64,000 bases of DNA, from assembly GCA_000507305.1 (NCBI GenBank), contig DF239274.1, positions 189,823 through 253,822 on the forward strand, given 5' to 3'. A program made the translations under genes and the position numbers. Origin of the DNA: Breviolum minutum Mf 1.05b.01 (Eukaryota > Sar > Dinophyceae > Suessiales > Symbiodiniaceae). Shown piece by piece: positions 22,290 through 34,664 of the stretch. Below the pieces are notes generated by a model. That model did no database searches, was not told the DNA's origin, and was given only the letters and a program-made list of their open reading frames with translations. Positions within the stretch are counted from its first letter, which is position 1; each line of letters opens with the position of its first letter.

Positions 22290-22475
22290 AAGTACATGAA
22301 TTGCCTCTAACCGGACCTCCCTGTACCCAAAATCAACTTTCTCAAAAAAACTGTCCTCTGTACAGCCGCTTCTGTTGCCCACGTTCGGGTTGCGGAAGAA
22401 CGGACTTGAGGAAGCACTAAAGAGGATGGCTCCTGGACCGAAACCAATGACATAAGTTTGACAAAAACTCCTAAA
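22290..22475 (-). CDS. candidate exon, unknown protein
   Basis: The minus-strand frame contains FGPGAILFSASSSPFFRNPN and VGNRSGCTEDSFFEKVDFGY followed by REVRLEA. The composition is protein-like and non-repetitive. The exact splice sites were not resolved. Confidence 0.45.
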
Positions 22476-22635
22476 GTCTTCCATTTGGGTTTGTTTCCCC
22501 GAAGAAAACATCAAGAATTTCTGTTGGAAGTCATGTTTGGAATGTGGGAAATGTCCACAAATTTCCTGATTCATCTGACCCAATCAGTTTCTTATCATTT
22601 GAGCCACGAAAAAAACTCCTACTTTCCATTGAATC

Positions 22636-22738
22636 CTGGTTGGAAAATAGGGATCCCGGGATCCCTTTCTTGGCTGCTATATTAATCCCTATATAACTGG
22701 GTAGTATTTCATACCTGACATACACCCTAAACAACCAG
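22636..22738. mobile_element. inverted-repeat element, family G
   Basis: CTGGTTGGAAAATAGGGATCC to CACCCTAAACAACCAG, with the shared interior AATCCCTATATAACTGGGTAGTATTTCAT. Confidence 0.75.
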
Positions 22739-22964
22739 AGGCCCTTTGTTCACAAAGCTGATTTGATTCTGCATAAAGTGCGAGGCAAACAGGTCCATAC
22801 TTCCAAAAAGCTCCCAGCACACACTGTTGAGTGCCCAGTCCAACCCCCAAAAAAACAAAACCTGGAGAAAACGACCTCATCTTATCCAAGATATATTCCT
22901 AGCCAACTCACTGTGACTTGGCCTCCTTGTGACTTATAGAAGTTATCTATTTTGACATCCCATC

Positions 22965-23110
22965 CTATCCATCTCTTGTTCTTCGCTCAGAGTCCCAAAT
23001 CTCAAATCGCCGGCCTCGTGCCACGCCGGAAGACCTTTTTCTCTTTTGGCCATCGAGGCGTAATACTTCCAGAAATGGATGGTGCTTTGCAGCTCTTTCC
23101 ACCTCAAGAA
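22965..23110 (-). CDS. 146-nt exon with GA donor, unknown protein
   Basis: The acceptor TTTTTTTTTCCTCCAG|TTC is excellent, and the donor is ATGGATAG|GATGGG (GA type). The frame reads FLRWKELQSTIHFWKYYASM, then AKREKGLPAWHEAGDLRFGT and LSEEQEMD(R). Phase 0 to 2. Third positions are mostly G/C. Likely a soluble, Trp-rich helical segment; not recognised. Confidence 0.7.
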
Positions 23111-24390
23111 CTGGAGGAAAAAAAAAGAGCCTCCGGATGCTTTTTTTGAAGGGGGAGGGAGTGGGAAGTGAATTTTTGACACACAAAAAACATCTTAGAG
23201 TTGGAAATCAAATTCATTCAACAACACATGAATACTTCCAATTCACAGTGACCGAAATAAAATATTGCTTAGTGACCTTCTAAAACATGTTCAAGAAAAA
23301 ACCTCCAAACGGCGGTTTAGCATTTTGCTGCTTTTTCAAAGCTAAGAACTGACCCCATCACGCTTTTTGGTTGGAAATATTGCATCCGAGCTGCTCTTCT
23401 GGTGGGTCACCACATAGTTCCGCCTGGGCGAAAAATGGCTTGCTTATGATATCCCTACAAGGTGTTTGTTACATCACCCCAGAAAATAAAGCGCAACCTT
23501 TTTTTTGAAACCTCAAAGGAGAAGTACAAAGTACTTTTTTGGGAAGGCGAAAAAGGGAAAAAAGATTGAAGAGGTCTTTTTCTGAAATTTCGGAAATTTT
23601 GATCCAGCCACAGGACATGGCTTCTCAATGGTCAATGGTGGTTGATAAAGATGTTTGAGATGATGTTGGCCATTTTTGCCATAAAAAGAAACCGTTAAAT
23701 GCGTGATGCCTTGGCGCAGGCCTGCAATGACACTGAAGATTGAAATTTTCTTTGTCTCAACAGGAGAGGGTTGTGTAATCTTTAAAAAACCAAGTAGGGC
23801 AGCTTGCTTTGAGACATTTTAAAGAAGAAGAAGAAGAAGAACAACAACAACAACAGAAGTCATGATTGCATTTCCAAGCCAAACGATGCATGATTCAAGG
23901 CAAATTTAGCATTGCCGCGTTGCCAGACAGTTGCATTTTGTTCCTTCATATCGCTGATGCAAGAAATCCCAAACAACCACCTGGGATATACACATACATA
24001 TATATATATATATATATCTATATAACCTTTGGAAATAATGGGATGTGATAAGAACCAACTGTATCAACTGCTGCTCGGAAAGCGGTTTTCTGAACCACCC
24101 ATCAATGATGCATGTGCCATGACATGGCCAAAAGTAGCAATGTAGAGAATGGTCATACCACCTTCAATAAGGAATCCTTACAAGGAGTATATAAACCCCT
24201 ACTGTACTATTGGGTTGATGATATCCTTAAACAAACACTTCGATACACAAAACGACCAAGTCCAAACCACAAAAAATATCAAACGCTTCCTTTCACCCAT
24301 CCGTCACCTGATGAACATCCAACACACGGAAACACAAGTTGCAACTTCTGTTTGGCTCAGGAACACACAAAATCTTGAATAAGTAAATGA

Positions 24391-24392
24391 AT

Positions 24393-24426
<34 letters not shown>

Positions 24427-24438
24427 GCTAACTGACTG

Positions 24439-24483
<45 letters not shown>
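24391..24483. repeat. (TAAC)n microsatellite
   Basis: TAAC/TGAC tetranucleotides in tandem over about 90 bp. Confidence 0.95.
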
Positions 24484-24572
24484 TTAAGCAACCAAGAAAA
24501 CAAAACAACAAACATGTTGAGAGGTATAATACTGTATCCTTTTTTTTCCTTCATTTGAGCTTTCCAAAAACC

Positions 24573-24770
24573 TTTCCCTGGCCTTGGGCGGTTCATGTGC
24601 ATGTCCAGTTTCTTCAACATCTCTCGCCTGTTGGTGAATCGCTGCGGCCGAATGGTTCCAAACTCCTCGTTTTTCAGGCGGCTAAATGCCATTTGCCAGG
24701 AACGAAATTCAGTGGGATTTTCCGGGACCCCCAATAATGGGACCCTGTACCCACATACCACTCCCACAAG
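24573..24770 (-). CDS. exon, unknown basic protein
   Basis: The minus-strand frame includes PTEFRSWQMAFSRLKNEEFG, then TIRPQRFTNRREMLKKLDMH and MNRPRPGK. The likely acceptor GGGTACAG|GGTCCC lies inside the adjacent palindromic element, and GGGAAAG|GTTTTT is a candidate donor. Third positions are G/C-rich. Function unknown. Confidence 0.6.
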
Positions 24771-24840
24771 AATCCCTAAACATATGCGAATAGTATGGGT
24801 CCCGCTTACCATAATGCAGGGATCCCATTATAATGGGGGG
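24726..24840. mobile_element. palindromic element, CCCCCAATAATGGGA type
   Basis: ACCCCCAATAATGGGACCCTG to CAGGGATCCCATTATAATGGGGG. It overlaps the 5' edge of the exon at 24,573-24,770 (minus sense) and seems to supply its splice acceptor. Confidence 0.7.
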
Positions 24841-25226
24841 AATTCATGGAATCACCCTTGAGAAATTGCCGTTTGTTTGGGGAGAGTAGCTAGACAAACT
24901 CTCCATGAACTTGAGTCCCTGAAGCCCTGCCAACCAGCTGCATCATGTCTTCTGGTCGTTTTATCTCACTGAAACCATCTGAAAACTATACTTGTCAAAT
25001 GGGCTTCATCTTAACCCGGTTTCTGTTCTTCGAAAACACCTAAAAATCCCATCCTGTGACCCTGTGGTGGAAATTCCACGGAATTTCAACGGTGGTGCAT
25101 CCGAAACAACAAATGAAGGGTTTTGAGTGGCTCCGGAGATTTCCAGGATTTCCGAAAGTAAATCATAAACCCTCAGTCCGCATTTCCCAATTCCCCAAAC
25201 CACTTTCCAAACCACTTGGAACATAC

Positions 25227-25305
25227 CTGTTTTCAGCCAAGCTATCATTTTTGTCATTAAAATTTCTCCATCCAAAATCTGGTCAACCAATAAATATATA
25301 CCCAA
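25227..25305 (-). CDS. candidate exon with GTATGT donor
   Basis: The minus-strand frame reads GIYLLVDQILDGEILMTKMI then AWLKT, ending at AAAACAG|GTATGT, a near-perfect GT donor. The acceptor was not resolved. A/T content is higher than in most other exons. Confidence 0.45.
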
Positions 25306-25361
25306 CTGCTACTCTTGATTCACCAAAAATCCTGTGAAGTAACCAGTTCATATAACATCAT

Positions 25362-25481
25362 ATAACTATAGTTGACATAACTTGGATCTACCCACTCCCA
25401 CTAATAGTGGCAAATGAAGCTTTCTACGAATTCCCTACTAATCCTGGATGGGGGGTAGATCCAAGATATAACCATAGTTGC
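25362..25481. mobile_element. inverted-repeat element (AACTATAGTTGACATAACTTGG)
   Basis: The left arm AACTATAGTTGACATAACTTGGATCTACCC pairs with the right arm GGGTAGATCCAAGATATAACCATAGTT. The arms are about 28 bp with mismatches. Confidence 0.7.
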
Positions 25482-25723
25482 CCTACATGGATTCCATAAC
25501 GAACATGTCCTCCATCCTAACTGCTATCCGGCCCCAACCTTTGCAACTTCTATCCGGCGCAAAGGCCCGGGCACCTTGACCTGGCAAAGCAAAAAAAACG
25601 TCTGCCTGGGTTGGATCGTCCCAACCAAGGGAGGTTTCGGTACTCAAGAACCAACCAGTTTATTCAAGGGTTCCCTTTAACTGCGGGATATACATGGATG
25701 GAAATACCCCTTTCTTTTTGTTT

Positions 25724-25829
25724 TACCCTCCGGTAAACTAACATAGCCGGCTTGAAAATCCACCACTTTGATGGTATTTACCCAGAATATTAGGGATTTT
25801 CTATGTCTATGTTAGTTTACAGGAGGGTA
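25724..25829. mobile_element. MITE-like element, family B
   Basis: TACCCTCCGGTAAACTAACATAGCC to TATGTTAGTTTACAGGAGGGTA. The loop variant GATGGTATTTACCC is shared with 3,564 and 16,111. Confidence 0.9.
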
Positions 25830-26392
25830 GATTTTGGGAGGTTTTTTCCCCTACTCGAAGGTTCGTCCCCGGACTTGTTTCCATGGTTAGTTTTCATCCC
25901 CCGAGGATCGGGTTGTGGGACCCCTTCCACATGGCCCAACTTCATGGCTTGTAAATGGGGCTGATCCTAACCACCCCACAGCTGCTTTTTTTTTCACGTC
26001 ATTAGGCGGCCAAAAAAGCCCTCCCCAAAAGTGAGGGTTTTTTTTTCAATACTAAAAATGGCAACCCCAATTTAAACAAACAGGGAGTTGATTCATCCGC
26101 AATAGAAATTAAAGCTTTGGGTTGATACTTCATTTATCTCACTGAATCTAGTCGTGGAGTGGTGATTGCGATTGTGGGATTTCTCTTCACCAATTACAGG
26201 TGATTAGAAACTTTCACTACCCCAAATGATAAGTACCCCGCTGGATGAATCAGGTGCTTTTCCTACCTTCACACTTCAAAGGCTCAAAATTTCCTGCTGA
26301 ACAACGGATTTTTGTTTACAAACCCCCAAAATTCGATGAAAAAGACTGGATGACACAGGAGCCAGGCAAAAACTCCGCCTTTCCATGAAATC

Positions 26393-26481
26393 CTGGTTGT
26401 TTAATAGGGATCCTTATTTCATGGTTTGTTATAATCCCCACATAACTGCGTAGTATTTCATCCCTTCCATACCCTACATGG
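26393..26481. mobile_element. inverted-repeat element, family G, diverged right end
   Basis: CTGGTTGTTTAATAGGGATCC and the interior TATAATCCCCACATAACTGCGTAGTATTTCAT are clear; the right CAACCAG end is decayed. Confidence 0.6.
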
Positions 26482-26799
26482 AACCCAAATTGACTCTTGC
26501 CGATTTACCCATCCATCCACAGCTTACCTCACAAATGATAGCTCTTGGGCTCGGAGTTGTCTTCTGTTGCACCTGCAGCCAACTCAACCACTCCACGGGT
26601 GGCCCCACTTGGATGATCATCAAAAAGGACTTGTAGGTCCCATGTATATCATGTATAAGCTATTTTTGGGGCCATTTGGAAGGGGAACACCGCGATCCTT
26701 ATGGGACTTCCTAACCATGGTTATGAACCCTCATAATAAAAACTGGGATCATCCTCCAAGCACTTTTTTGGAGGGTCACCAACCGGAAACAAAAAGAAT

Positions 26800-26975
26800 C
26801 CATGCATAACTCTACGGGTTGTCTCATGCATCGTGATGCTTCTCTTAGTTCACTTTCTTCTGGTCTTGTGGTTTGAGTATCAATCCTGCCGCCATCTTCT
26901 GATTCTAGACTCTTCCAAGAGTGACTAAACTCAAACATGAAGCCATGGGCAACTTCCACGGTTTCAAGCATAAAC
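26800..26975 (-). CDS. candidate exon, unknown acidic protein
   Basis: The minus-strand frame contains LETVEVAHGFMFEFSHSWKS, LESEDGGRIDTQTTRPEESE and LREASRCMRQPVEL. The frame is long and non-repetitive. Boundaries are approximate. It lies 3' of the exon at 27,184-27,316 and probably in the same transcript. Confidence 0.5.
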
Positions 26976-27183
26976 AACCCAGCAAAACAAATTACACGGA
27001 CCCAAAAAACAAACAGCAGGACCCTCAAAAATATGAAATCAAAAAAATGCTTTGAAAAAAGAAATTTTCAGCCGGCGTCAACTCATGAAAATTGTGCGGT
27101 CAAAAAATATTGACAAGGCTTAGTTTTCTTGACAAGGAAAAATCTTGACTAATGGTTGATGATTGTCGAAGGAATTAGTTTTC

Positions 27184-27316
27184 CTTGCAAGGCTTCAACC
27201 ATTCCTTCAACCAACATCAACCACAGCGAGCTAAGCCCCTCCATGTCGCGATCCTCGCGTGGCACCACAGTGTCGAGGTTCGGTTCCTTTTCACGCTCAG
27301 CGCGCAGGGAGAGGGC
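27184..27316 (-). CDS. 133-nt exon with GA donor, unknown protein
   Basis: Acceptor ACATTTGAG|GCCCTC and donor TTGCAAG|GAAAAC. The frame reads ALSLRAEREKEPNLDTVVPR, then EDRDMEGLSSLWLMLVEGMV and EALQ. It has no internal ATG near its start, and its codons are strongly G/C at third positions. It looks like a charged loop followed by an amphipathic helix. Confidence 0.65.
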
Positions 27317-27399
27317 CTCAAATGTTCACCCCGGAAAAAACCAACGAAGCAAAAACGCGGGAAGAAAAGGAAACCCTCCGATTGGCATACCTGAAAGTG

Positions 27400-30310
27400 T
27401 ATGAATTAACAAGAAAAACATAGAAAAACCGTGGTTTCCAATTCCATTTTCATTGGAAACTGTCTTTGGGTTGGAAACATTTACCTTAAAACCACCAAAA
27501 AATAGCAGAAATCTGACAACCATAGGATTCTCCATGGGAAAAATGGCGCACCAGACGTTCCAAGGAGAAAAAAGGAGCCATCGTGCAAACCCTCGTCATG
27601 TTTTTCTTTTGTTGCCACGTAAAAAACCCCTCCGCAGGTAAAACCTATGGAAAACTCCATGTAAACTTGTCATGTCGGTGCTTGAGCCACACACCCCGAA
27701 ATTGAAAATTTTCTGAGCAAGTCAAATTGGATCTTTTTGCCCAGAGGTAAAACAAATGATATTTGAAACCGCCCATTATCTTAAAGCTTTCAACAAAAAA
27801 CGGATGTCACAATTAACAGTGTTATGATCACCTGTCACCTCGTGATATGTCACCCAGTCACCTCAATATCTGAGCTAATCAAATCTGAAAAAAACTACAG
27901 CAGTGCATAGCAGTGCTCACATTGAAACGGATCGACCGGCAAATTACTGAGGCTGAAAAGTTTAGGGCATTTTGGGGGGGCTTCCCTTTCCTAACTAAAT
28001 CACACCCATGTTTTCGGGGTGATTCTCACCGCGGGTGTAACTGCATGGTCGCTTGCCAAAATTTGCCCAGAAAGGATTCATCCTTCATCCAGGACCTGCG
28101 GTTTCCAAGACGTGCATTGGAACCCATGGATTCGTCTTAATGGACAGAAGTATCATGACCAGCTGTACAAAACGCACAGCCAATTACCTGTTTTTTGCAG
28201 CGAATCACCACATTTTTTTGTGAGACTGAAACCAGCCCGACTTTTGGGGGGCCCCGGGACCCAAGAGCCATTGGCCACCTAAAAACGGCGCAGGTCGTCA
28301 AAAACCAGAAAATGCTTTGCTTCTCCAAACAGTCCAAGGAGTGAAGACAATGAGTCCAATTTGATGGTGTGAGTTCACCAGGTATACCCTAAAACTGACG
28401 GTTCGCCGGGGCGGCCGAAAAGGAAGCATCCCGGATCATCGGGTCCTGCCTTCCAGGGAGCATTAAATCGGGCTGATGCTCCAAAGATTGTGGTCATGGG
28501 CGGTGCTCCACCCGTGCAAAATAATAATCCTCTGGTGAGATTGATCTGTCATCCTTTCTCGGGTATCTGAAAAAGTTCTTTTTTGTGCGTTTACCAGCAA
28601 TTTTTGAGAAGCCCAGTTGCAAATTCAATAGACTTGATAGACCTTTCATAGCCTTGCCGTTTTTTTCAAAACGATCTGATGTCTTTTTTTAAGTTGTAAC
28701 GCTCAACAAAACGTCTTGGTTTCTCAAAAAGACTTACGCTATGAAAGGGCGGCCAAATTTCCAGCCCTTGCGAGCCAAGACATGAATCGGTCACATCGAA
28801 CCTGGTCACATCGAACCTGGGTTCCTGATGTGTTTCTTGTAGCATGGGTCAACTCTCTACAAGCCATGGCCATACTTTTTTAGTTATTCCTTAGATCTAC
28901 CTCCCCCCAACCAAGGATTTCAGTCACCACCAGGATGACATGAAAAAATGTTTTTAAGTAGGACATGTCCAATCTAAACCTTCATTGTTGCTACTGTTAA
29001 ATGGCTATTCCTCAGAAATCAACTTTCAACAAATCTAGCAGGAAAAAAACACCAACAGGGTTTGCCATAATCACCTGAAACAACCCTAAAAAATAGGAGA
29101 AACCCGAACCATCACCAAGGAACAAACGCTACCTGTCAATCTTTAGGGGCCCGATTCTCCCACGTAACTTTCGGTTCTTATGGTGGACCCCTTTCTCCAA
29201 ATTTTCTCCCAAATGAGAGATCTTCTCACAAACTCGGAGCAAATGGTCTCCTTTTTTTTCTTCCACTCGAGGGCAGCGGTTCAGCGGTCCCAGGGCGGTT
29301 TAGGGAATCGCCTCAGAAAAAATTCCAGAAAAAACTCCAAAGCAAGTAGTTTCAAACCATCTATGTATATATAAATGTATATATATATATATATATGTAC
29401 CTGGAAGCCAAATGACCCTTGTTTTGATTGCAGAAAACCTGAGCTTTGGAAGAGAAAAAACCTTCAAAAATGAAGGTCATGAAGGGACACTAGGTTGATA
29501 GATGTCGACATCATATGTAAACAATATTTGCGTCTCAAATAGAAAATCATCTTCCACTTCAGATTTTTTGAAGGCATCAAAAAACGAAAACGAAAATGTC
29601 CAAACCGCAAACTTTGAGAGGATATTTTCAGATACACCTCAAGTACTGACATTTGAACCAAAAAAAAGTCAATGAAGCAGAATCCCGGGAATCTAAGGGG
29701 CCCACCCAAAAAATAAAGCCTTAAGGGATGATTTTTCCGTAATAATCCCTTAATTAATACTCCCTGAAAATTTCCGGCCCTGCGATTTTCTTGCTGGAAA
29801 AACCGGTGGGCATTTGGGGGAACCGTGGGATTTCCCTCACCCCAAAAACCTGGAGAGACCGAGATTCGGAAGTATTTCCATCTTTGCCCTCCACTATCCT
29901 GGCGGACCGTGGAGAAACGCCACGATGCGACGTGTGTGTGCTTAAGAAATACCTTGGGGGAAAACTCCTTCAAAGACTGGCAACAAAACTTCAGAAATGA
30001 AAAGTAACAAATAAAAGAAGATCGTTGTCACCCAAAAATGTTGATGAGTTGTTCTTGGCAAAAAACACATGTTCAACATGTTCTTGTGGAGGGGGTGTAG
30101 ACACATTATATACCCCCTCAAAAAAAATTAAAAAATAACATGTCCCCTGAAAAGGGACCATTTCAAAAGGAGAATAGTCTTACATCCCTATGATTTTCGC
30201 TCGCAAGGAAAAAAAGATGTCTTGATGTCAAGTTTCCCCCGCCTGGGCGCTGCCTCCCAGAGCGCCATTACCTTGAAATTGCTGTTTTTGAAGGCTGCTT
30301 TGTTTGGTGT
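27400..30310. other. repeat-rich stretch without a confident exon
   Basis: It contains decayed family A (27,700-27,770) and family C (28,382) fragments, an AT dinucleotide run near 29,366-29,397 and several A/T-rich tracts. Weak coding candidates are a minus stretch ESMGSNARLGNR ending AG|GTCCTG near 28,095 and a plus stretch near 29,850-29,998. Confidence 0.3.
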
Positions 30311-30315
30311 TTCAA

Positions 30316-30436
30316 CATGGGCCCAAAAACCAGTTGTAAATGGAGTTATATAACCCATATAAAATGGCCATAGGAGAGGGTTTTTGTTGGAGTTATAATC
30401 CTACTTCATATGGGTCAAATTTCACCCCATGAAAAA
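30316..30436. mobile_element. inverted-repeat element, family J
   Basis: CATGGGCCCAAAAACCAGTTGTAAATGGAGTTATA to a right end with ATGGGTCAAATTTCACCCCATG. The interior GTTATAATCC matches the element at 39,808. Confidence 0.55.
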
Positions 30437-31080
30437 AACTGTGTTTTTTGGGGTCCAATCTTGCAGGTGGGCAAGATTCGGATCGCCATAAATCATCGGA
30501 ATCACCGATTCAAGCTGGGGATTTTTGGGGCAGTTTTTTGGTGGATGGGGCAGTTCAGCCTCCAGAGTTTCTGGATTGATTTTTTTCCGATTTCAGGAAA
30601 TGAAAAATAGCACCTGAAAATCACTAGTGAAAATGATGAGTTTCCTTTTGGGATTTCGGCAAATTTTCAGGGGCGAACTGCTGTTAGTTTGAGGGAATTC
30701 TTACCCGCCAAACCAAAGTTCGTGGATGTCCGAAAAAACCAGCCCAATATTGGTTCGAAAAAAAAAGTGAAGCTGTCAAGAATGGCGTCATTACAAGGCA
30801 CTTTAGACTTTTGGGGGTTATCCTTAGTAGTGATACCCCAAGTCGGACCATTGGGGTGTAGACATCTCCAGTTATGAAGAGTTAATCATTATTTAGTGGT
30901 ATCAAATCTACAGTCATTTGGGCTACACCTATTGTGGGAGTTCACCCCCATGTAGTAGAAGACTGACTCATGGCCAGAGCATCTTTGGAAAGGAAATCCC
31001 GAATTCAAATGATTTCTTACTCCGCTTTTTTTCATTGGGGCTATATATACAACAATCCATACCAAAAGGATCTCTCAAAA

Positions 31081-31202
31081 ACACTCCCTGAAACTAACAG
31101 TTCGCCCCCGAAAATAGGCCAGGACCCAAAAGGAAGCCGGATCGTATTCCAACCATCCATTTTTAGGTACAAACTATCAAACTCTTAGTTTCAGGGAGGG
31201 TA
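31081..31202. mobile_element. MITE-like element, family C
   Basis: ACACTCCCTGAAACTAACAGTTCGCC to AGTTTCAGGGAGGGTA. The loop is CCAAAAGGAAGCCGGATCGTATTCC. Confidence 0.85.
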
Positions 31203-31425
31203 ATTTTCTACCATTTCTTTCACAAGGCAACTGGATGTTGTTGGTTTGTTTTTTTGGGGGGGGTTCAAGTTGATGATTCCATCCTGAGCTAACGCACATG
31301 GGGTGAACCACGTCTGCCAACCTGGCAAATCTCAGAGCTTGTAACAGGCCGCCCGAAAGATGGCCATTGTTGGGATCTCATCTCAAGGTGTCTTGGTTTA
31401 CTAAACGATTACTTTTGAAACACTT

Positions 31426-31527
31426 CTGGTTGGTGATTTCAACCCCTTTGAAAAATATTAGTCAAAATGGGTTCATCTTCCCCAATTTTCGGGGTGAAAA
31501 CAACAAATATCTCAAACCACCACCCAG
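31426..31527 (+). mobile_element. MITE-like element, family A
   Basis: CTGGTTGGTGATTTCAACCCC to CAAACCACCACCCAG. The internal hairpin CCCCAATTTTCGGGG is as in the copy at 9,502. Confidence 0.85.
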
Positions 31528-31585
31528 TTTTGAAACACCTTATTAATGGTATGTGAACAATTTCTGACATGTCCGCCAGGTACAC

Positions 31586-31797
31586 CTGGACCTTCAGGCT
31601 TGGTTTTTTTCAGAGTTTTCAGGGCAAAATTGCCGCTCCAGGAGTCCCCTAAACCTTCATTGAGCCACGAGCCAGCTGGGTGGGGGGTAGATCCAAAATC
31701 TCTAACAAATCTCAGGAAAATGTAGGAAAAATGTGCCAAGAAGATGTCTCCTCTCCAAAACAAGGCGGCAAAGTCCACCTCCAGCATAGTGGCAGTG
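31586..31797 (-). CDS. exon, unknown protein with hydrophobic segment
   Basis: The minus-strand frame reads FTATMLEVDFAALFWRGDIF, then LAHFSYIFLRFVRDFGS and AGSWLNEGLGDSWSGNFALK, ending at GGTCCAG|GTGTAC. The middle (IFLAHFSYIFLRFV) could be membrane-associated. The 5' boundary is approximate. Confidence 0.55.
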
Positions 31798-32026
31798 AAG
31801 TCAAACTTCTGTCCTACAACGAACTTCTCAAGATCTGGGCGTTCTTTTAGGGTTCATCCAAAAACAAAAAATACCTCACATCTTCCAAAAAAAATCTGAT
31901 AAAAGACAACCTCTTTTTCCAAGAAAACATGGGGAAAACTAGTGAAAAACAGTGAAACAAGCCAAGTGTTTGCAAAGATTTCACAGCAATTTCTTGTAGC
32001 AGGTCACGCCAATGGGTTTGGAGCCC

Positions 32027-32096
32027 CTTGAGCCGGTCCTCGTTTCATCTTCCGAATTTTGGACGACAGCTCTGCATTCTCCTTGAAGAGAAGCAC
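32027..32096 (-). CDS. 70-nt exon, basic helix
   Basis: Acceptor CAGCACCTAAG|GTGCTT; the 3' edge is near GCTCAAG|GGGCTC. The frame is VLLFKENAELSSKIRKMKRG plus PAQ. The heptad-like hydrophobic spacing and basic residues suggest a coiled coil. Third positions are G/C-rich. Confidence 0.6.
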
Positions 32097-32220
32097 CTTA
32101 GGTGCTGAGGAAAAGCAGCATTGGTTTTGTGGTTTTTTTTGCTTAATGTTGATTTTGTTTCTGAAGTCTTATTGTTGTTCTTGCTGTGTATGTTTCTTCT
32201 TCATTTTTTGTTCTTCTTCA

Positions 32221-32249
32221 TCTTCTTTCTTCTTCTTCTTTCTTCTTCT

Positions 32250-32284
<35 letters not shown>
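32221..32284. repeat. TTC / (TTTC)n microsatellite ending at an N
   Basis: TTCTTC then TTTC repeats, interrupted by an undetermined base at 32,285, probably a sequencing or gap-filling limit in the array. Confidence 0.9.
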
Positions 32285-33545
32285 NTTCGGGGTGTATATG
32301 TTATGGTAAATTAATTACGGTAAATCTACCATGGAAATTCTCAACTCCACTTTTTTCGGGGTGAGTTAAAACCTCACTGAAAGACAAAAAACCTCAACCT
32401 TGTGGGTACCTCAAAAAGTCCGCGACATTTTTAACAGGGATCACCACATCCACCCTTTGTCAAAATCCAACCCGGAACCCCCCCCCCGTTTTTTTTGGGG
32501 AAAAAAATCTTAAGCCTTACCGAGGCTAAAAGCACTTTTTGACTAACCCGTTACTCGGGTTGTAAGGGGTAAAAATAAGGGTTACAATGTTTGTTCAAGC
32601 CCATTTTATAAAAGCAAAGGTCCAAAGGGTTGTTTTAGGGACCTACGAGGCCGTAACACCATGTCGGTCCTCATCGTTGGTTTTTGGGGGATGGAAAAAC
32701 GCAGTTTAATTCGATGTGTTTGAGTCTCCTGAAATAAAATGTCGTCGCAACAGAAATCCATGTAGATGTATGTATATATATATATATATATATCATTGTA
32801 TCATATATAAAACTCATTCATGTCATCCCTTTTGTTGCCGGTTCCACCAACCCAACTTCCATGACTTTTCTTCACACTCCAGTTAACCGAAAAAAAAAAC
32901 TGAAACAACCTGCAAAAGCAACAAACCTTTCACCAACCTTCCACCCACAACCACCGACTTCAATTTTAAAACGCGCTTGCCACAGCGACACAACCACAAG
33001 CTGAGCTCAAAAAGTCCCGGACGAAAAGAGCGTTGGGTTGAGAAAAGCTTAGAAAGCTGAAGCCTTCTTCGATGCGATGCAATTTGCCTCGGTGGTCCGA
33101 AAAAAAGGTCCGTGATCGAGTCATCGAGCTCTCCAAGGTGGAACAGTTTCAGCCATGACTCACTCGGTTTTTTTCAAAAAATTTGCAACAACAAAAAAGA
33201 AACGGCGAAACTTTCAGGGAAATTTTACCCGTTCCAAAAAGGTGAGTTCCAAAGGATTATTGAAGAAGTTGTAAATACCCAAATATTGAGTGAATGCGCA
33301 AGAGTTTTTTTTTCACACCGGTCACTATAGGACCTGTTTTTTGTTTGATATCTGAAAGTCCCCTCTCAACTGGCAATCCCAAAACTAGCACCCTAGCAAT
33401 TCAAACGCTGAACTCAATGTGTTTTTGGAGAATCGCCGTGCTTTCTATTGGTGGCTCAACCTTCAAAACAACCAACGACTCGGCCGAAACCACCAACAAC
33501 TGTGACCTGACTTTTGCTGGAAGATCCTTTTAAGGCCCTCTGAGC

Positions 33546-33604
33546 CTCTGACCCGTCCAAGCCATGGTTTTGTTCTTAAACTTCTCATTGAAGGCCACGG
33601 TCAC
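33546..33604 (-). CDS. 59-nt exon with GC donor, unknown protein
   Basis: CATTTAG|GTGACC to GGTCAGAG|GCTCAG. The frame is VTVAFNEKFKNKTMAWTGQ(R), phase 0 to 2. Both edges follow the AG|G pattern. Confidence 0.6.
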
Positions 33605-34495
33605 CTAAATGATCTCAGTAACAGCTCGTCACTCCCTTAAAAAAAGATAGGTCTTGTCATGCAAAAGAAATCGGAAATTTCAAAAATCCACGAGCAGTTG
33701 AATTCCCATCCGGGAAAAATCACATCAAAAAAGCCATGGCCAAGTGACATGGATGGGGTTCCCTAAGTAGGTCTTGTAGCCACAGTCTTTCATAAAGTCC
33801 TCCCGAGGCGAGGACCGAGGACTTTTTCGTTCCTTACCGAGGAACTTAAAATTGAATTCCTTATAATGGCTTCCATGGGAACCCAAAACCTTCATTTTTA
33901 GAGGTTATAACCCATGTTTTGGGGTGTAAAACCTTCATTTTTCATGGTTTTGGGGTCCAAGGGTTGTTATAATCCCCATGTAACTGGGTAGCATTTCAAC
34001 CCCCAAGGTAACCTAAACAACCATGGGGTTGTTTCAATTCCTCATCTCGATATGGCAACCCACAAGATCCATGAAAAGTAAAGAAAGACTCCCACAACAA
34101 AGGGTACTATCGAATACCCTTCCAATAAATCAAGAGTTGGAACCTGAAAATAGTGCCATTTCAAGAAGTTTTTCGTCCTGTCAAACTTTCAGTATCTAAC
34201 AGTGTAACATCCGCTGAATTTTCTCAATGACAACTTTTTTCATCCACCAAAATTGTTGTCTAGGTGTTCCATTGACAGTGAGCTCAGCTCAGACTTTTTT
34301 GTTGTCGCCTTGACTTGGACATTGTCTCTCATCTTTCTTTGGGCTCTCATGGTGAGAAACGCAAAAGAAAATATCCCATATCTTAAACGTGAGATCCTGG
34401 TTGGTTAAAGTTCCGGAATCCCCACAATAGGTTATTTCAAAATCCCTATAACTTAAAAGAAAAAAACGGGAGTGTGTGTGCAGTGATGGTTTATC

Positions 34496-34588
34496 CTGGC
34501 CGTTGACTTCAACTAATCGAAAAAACCCTTCAAAGTTGTACCGAATCTCGTAGCATTGATGGTTCAGAAATCCGGCTGATAGCACCAT
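34496..34588 (-). CDS. 93-nt exon with GA donor, unknown protein
   Basis: The frame is MVLSAGFLNHQCYEIRYNFE then GFFRLVEVNGQ, ending GGCCAG|GATAAA. The upstream edge is CATCTGAG|ATGGTG. The frame is protein-like and non-repetitive. Confidence 0.6.
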
Positions 34589-34664
34589 CTCAGATGTTAT
34601 TCGAAAAAACGAAGAGTCGTATCCATAGGAACTTCACTACCAAGCCAAGCTCAAGAACGGTGAC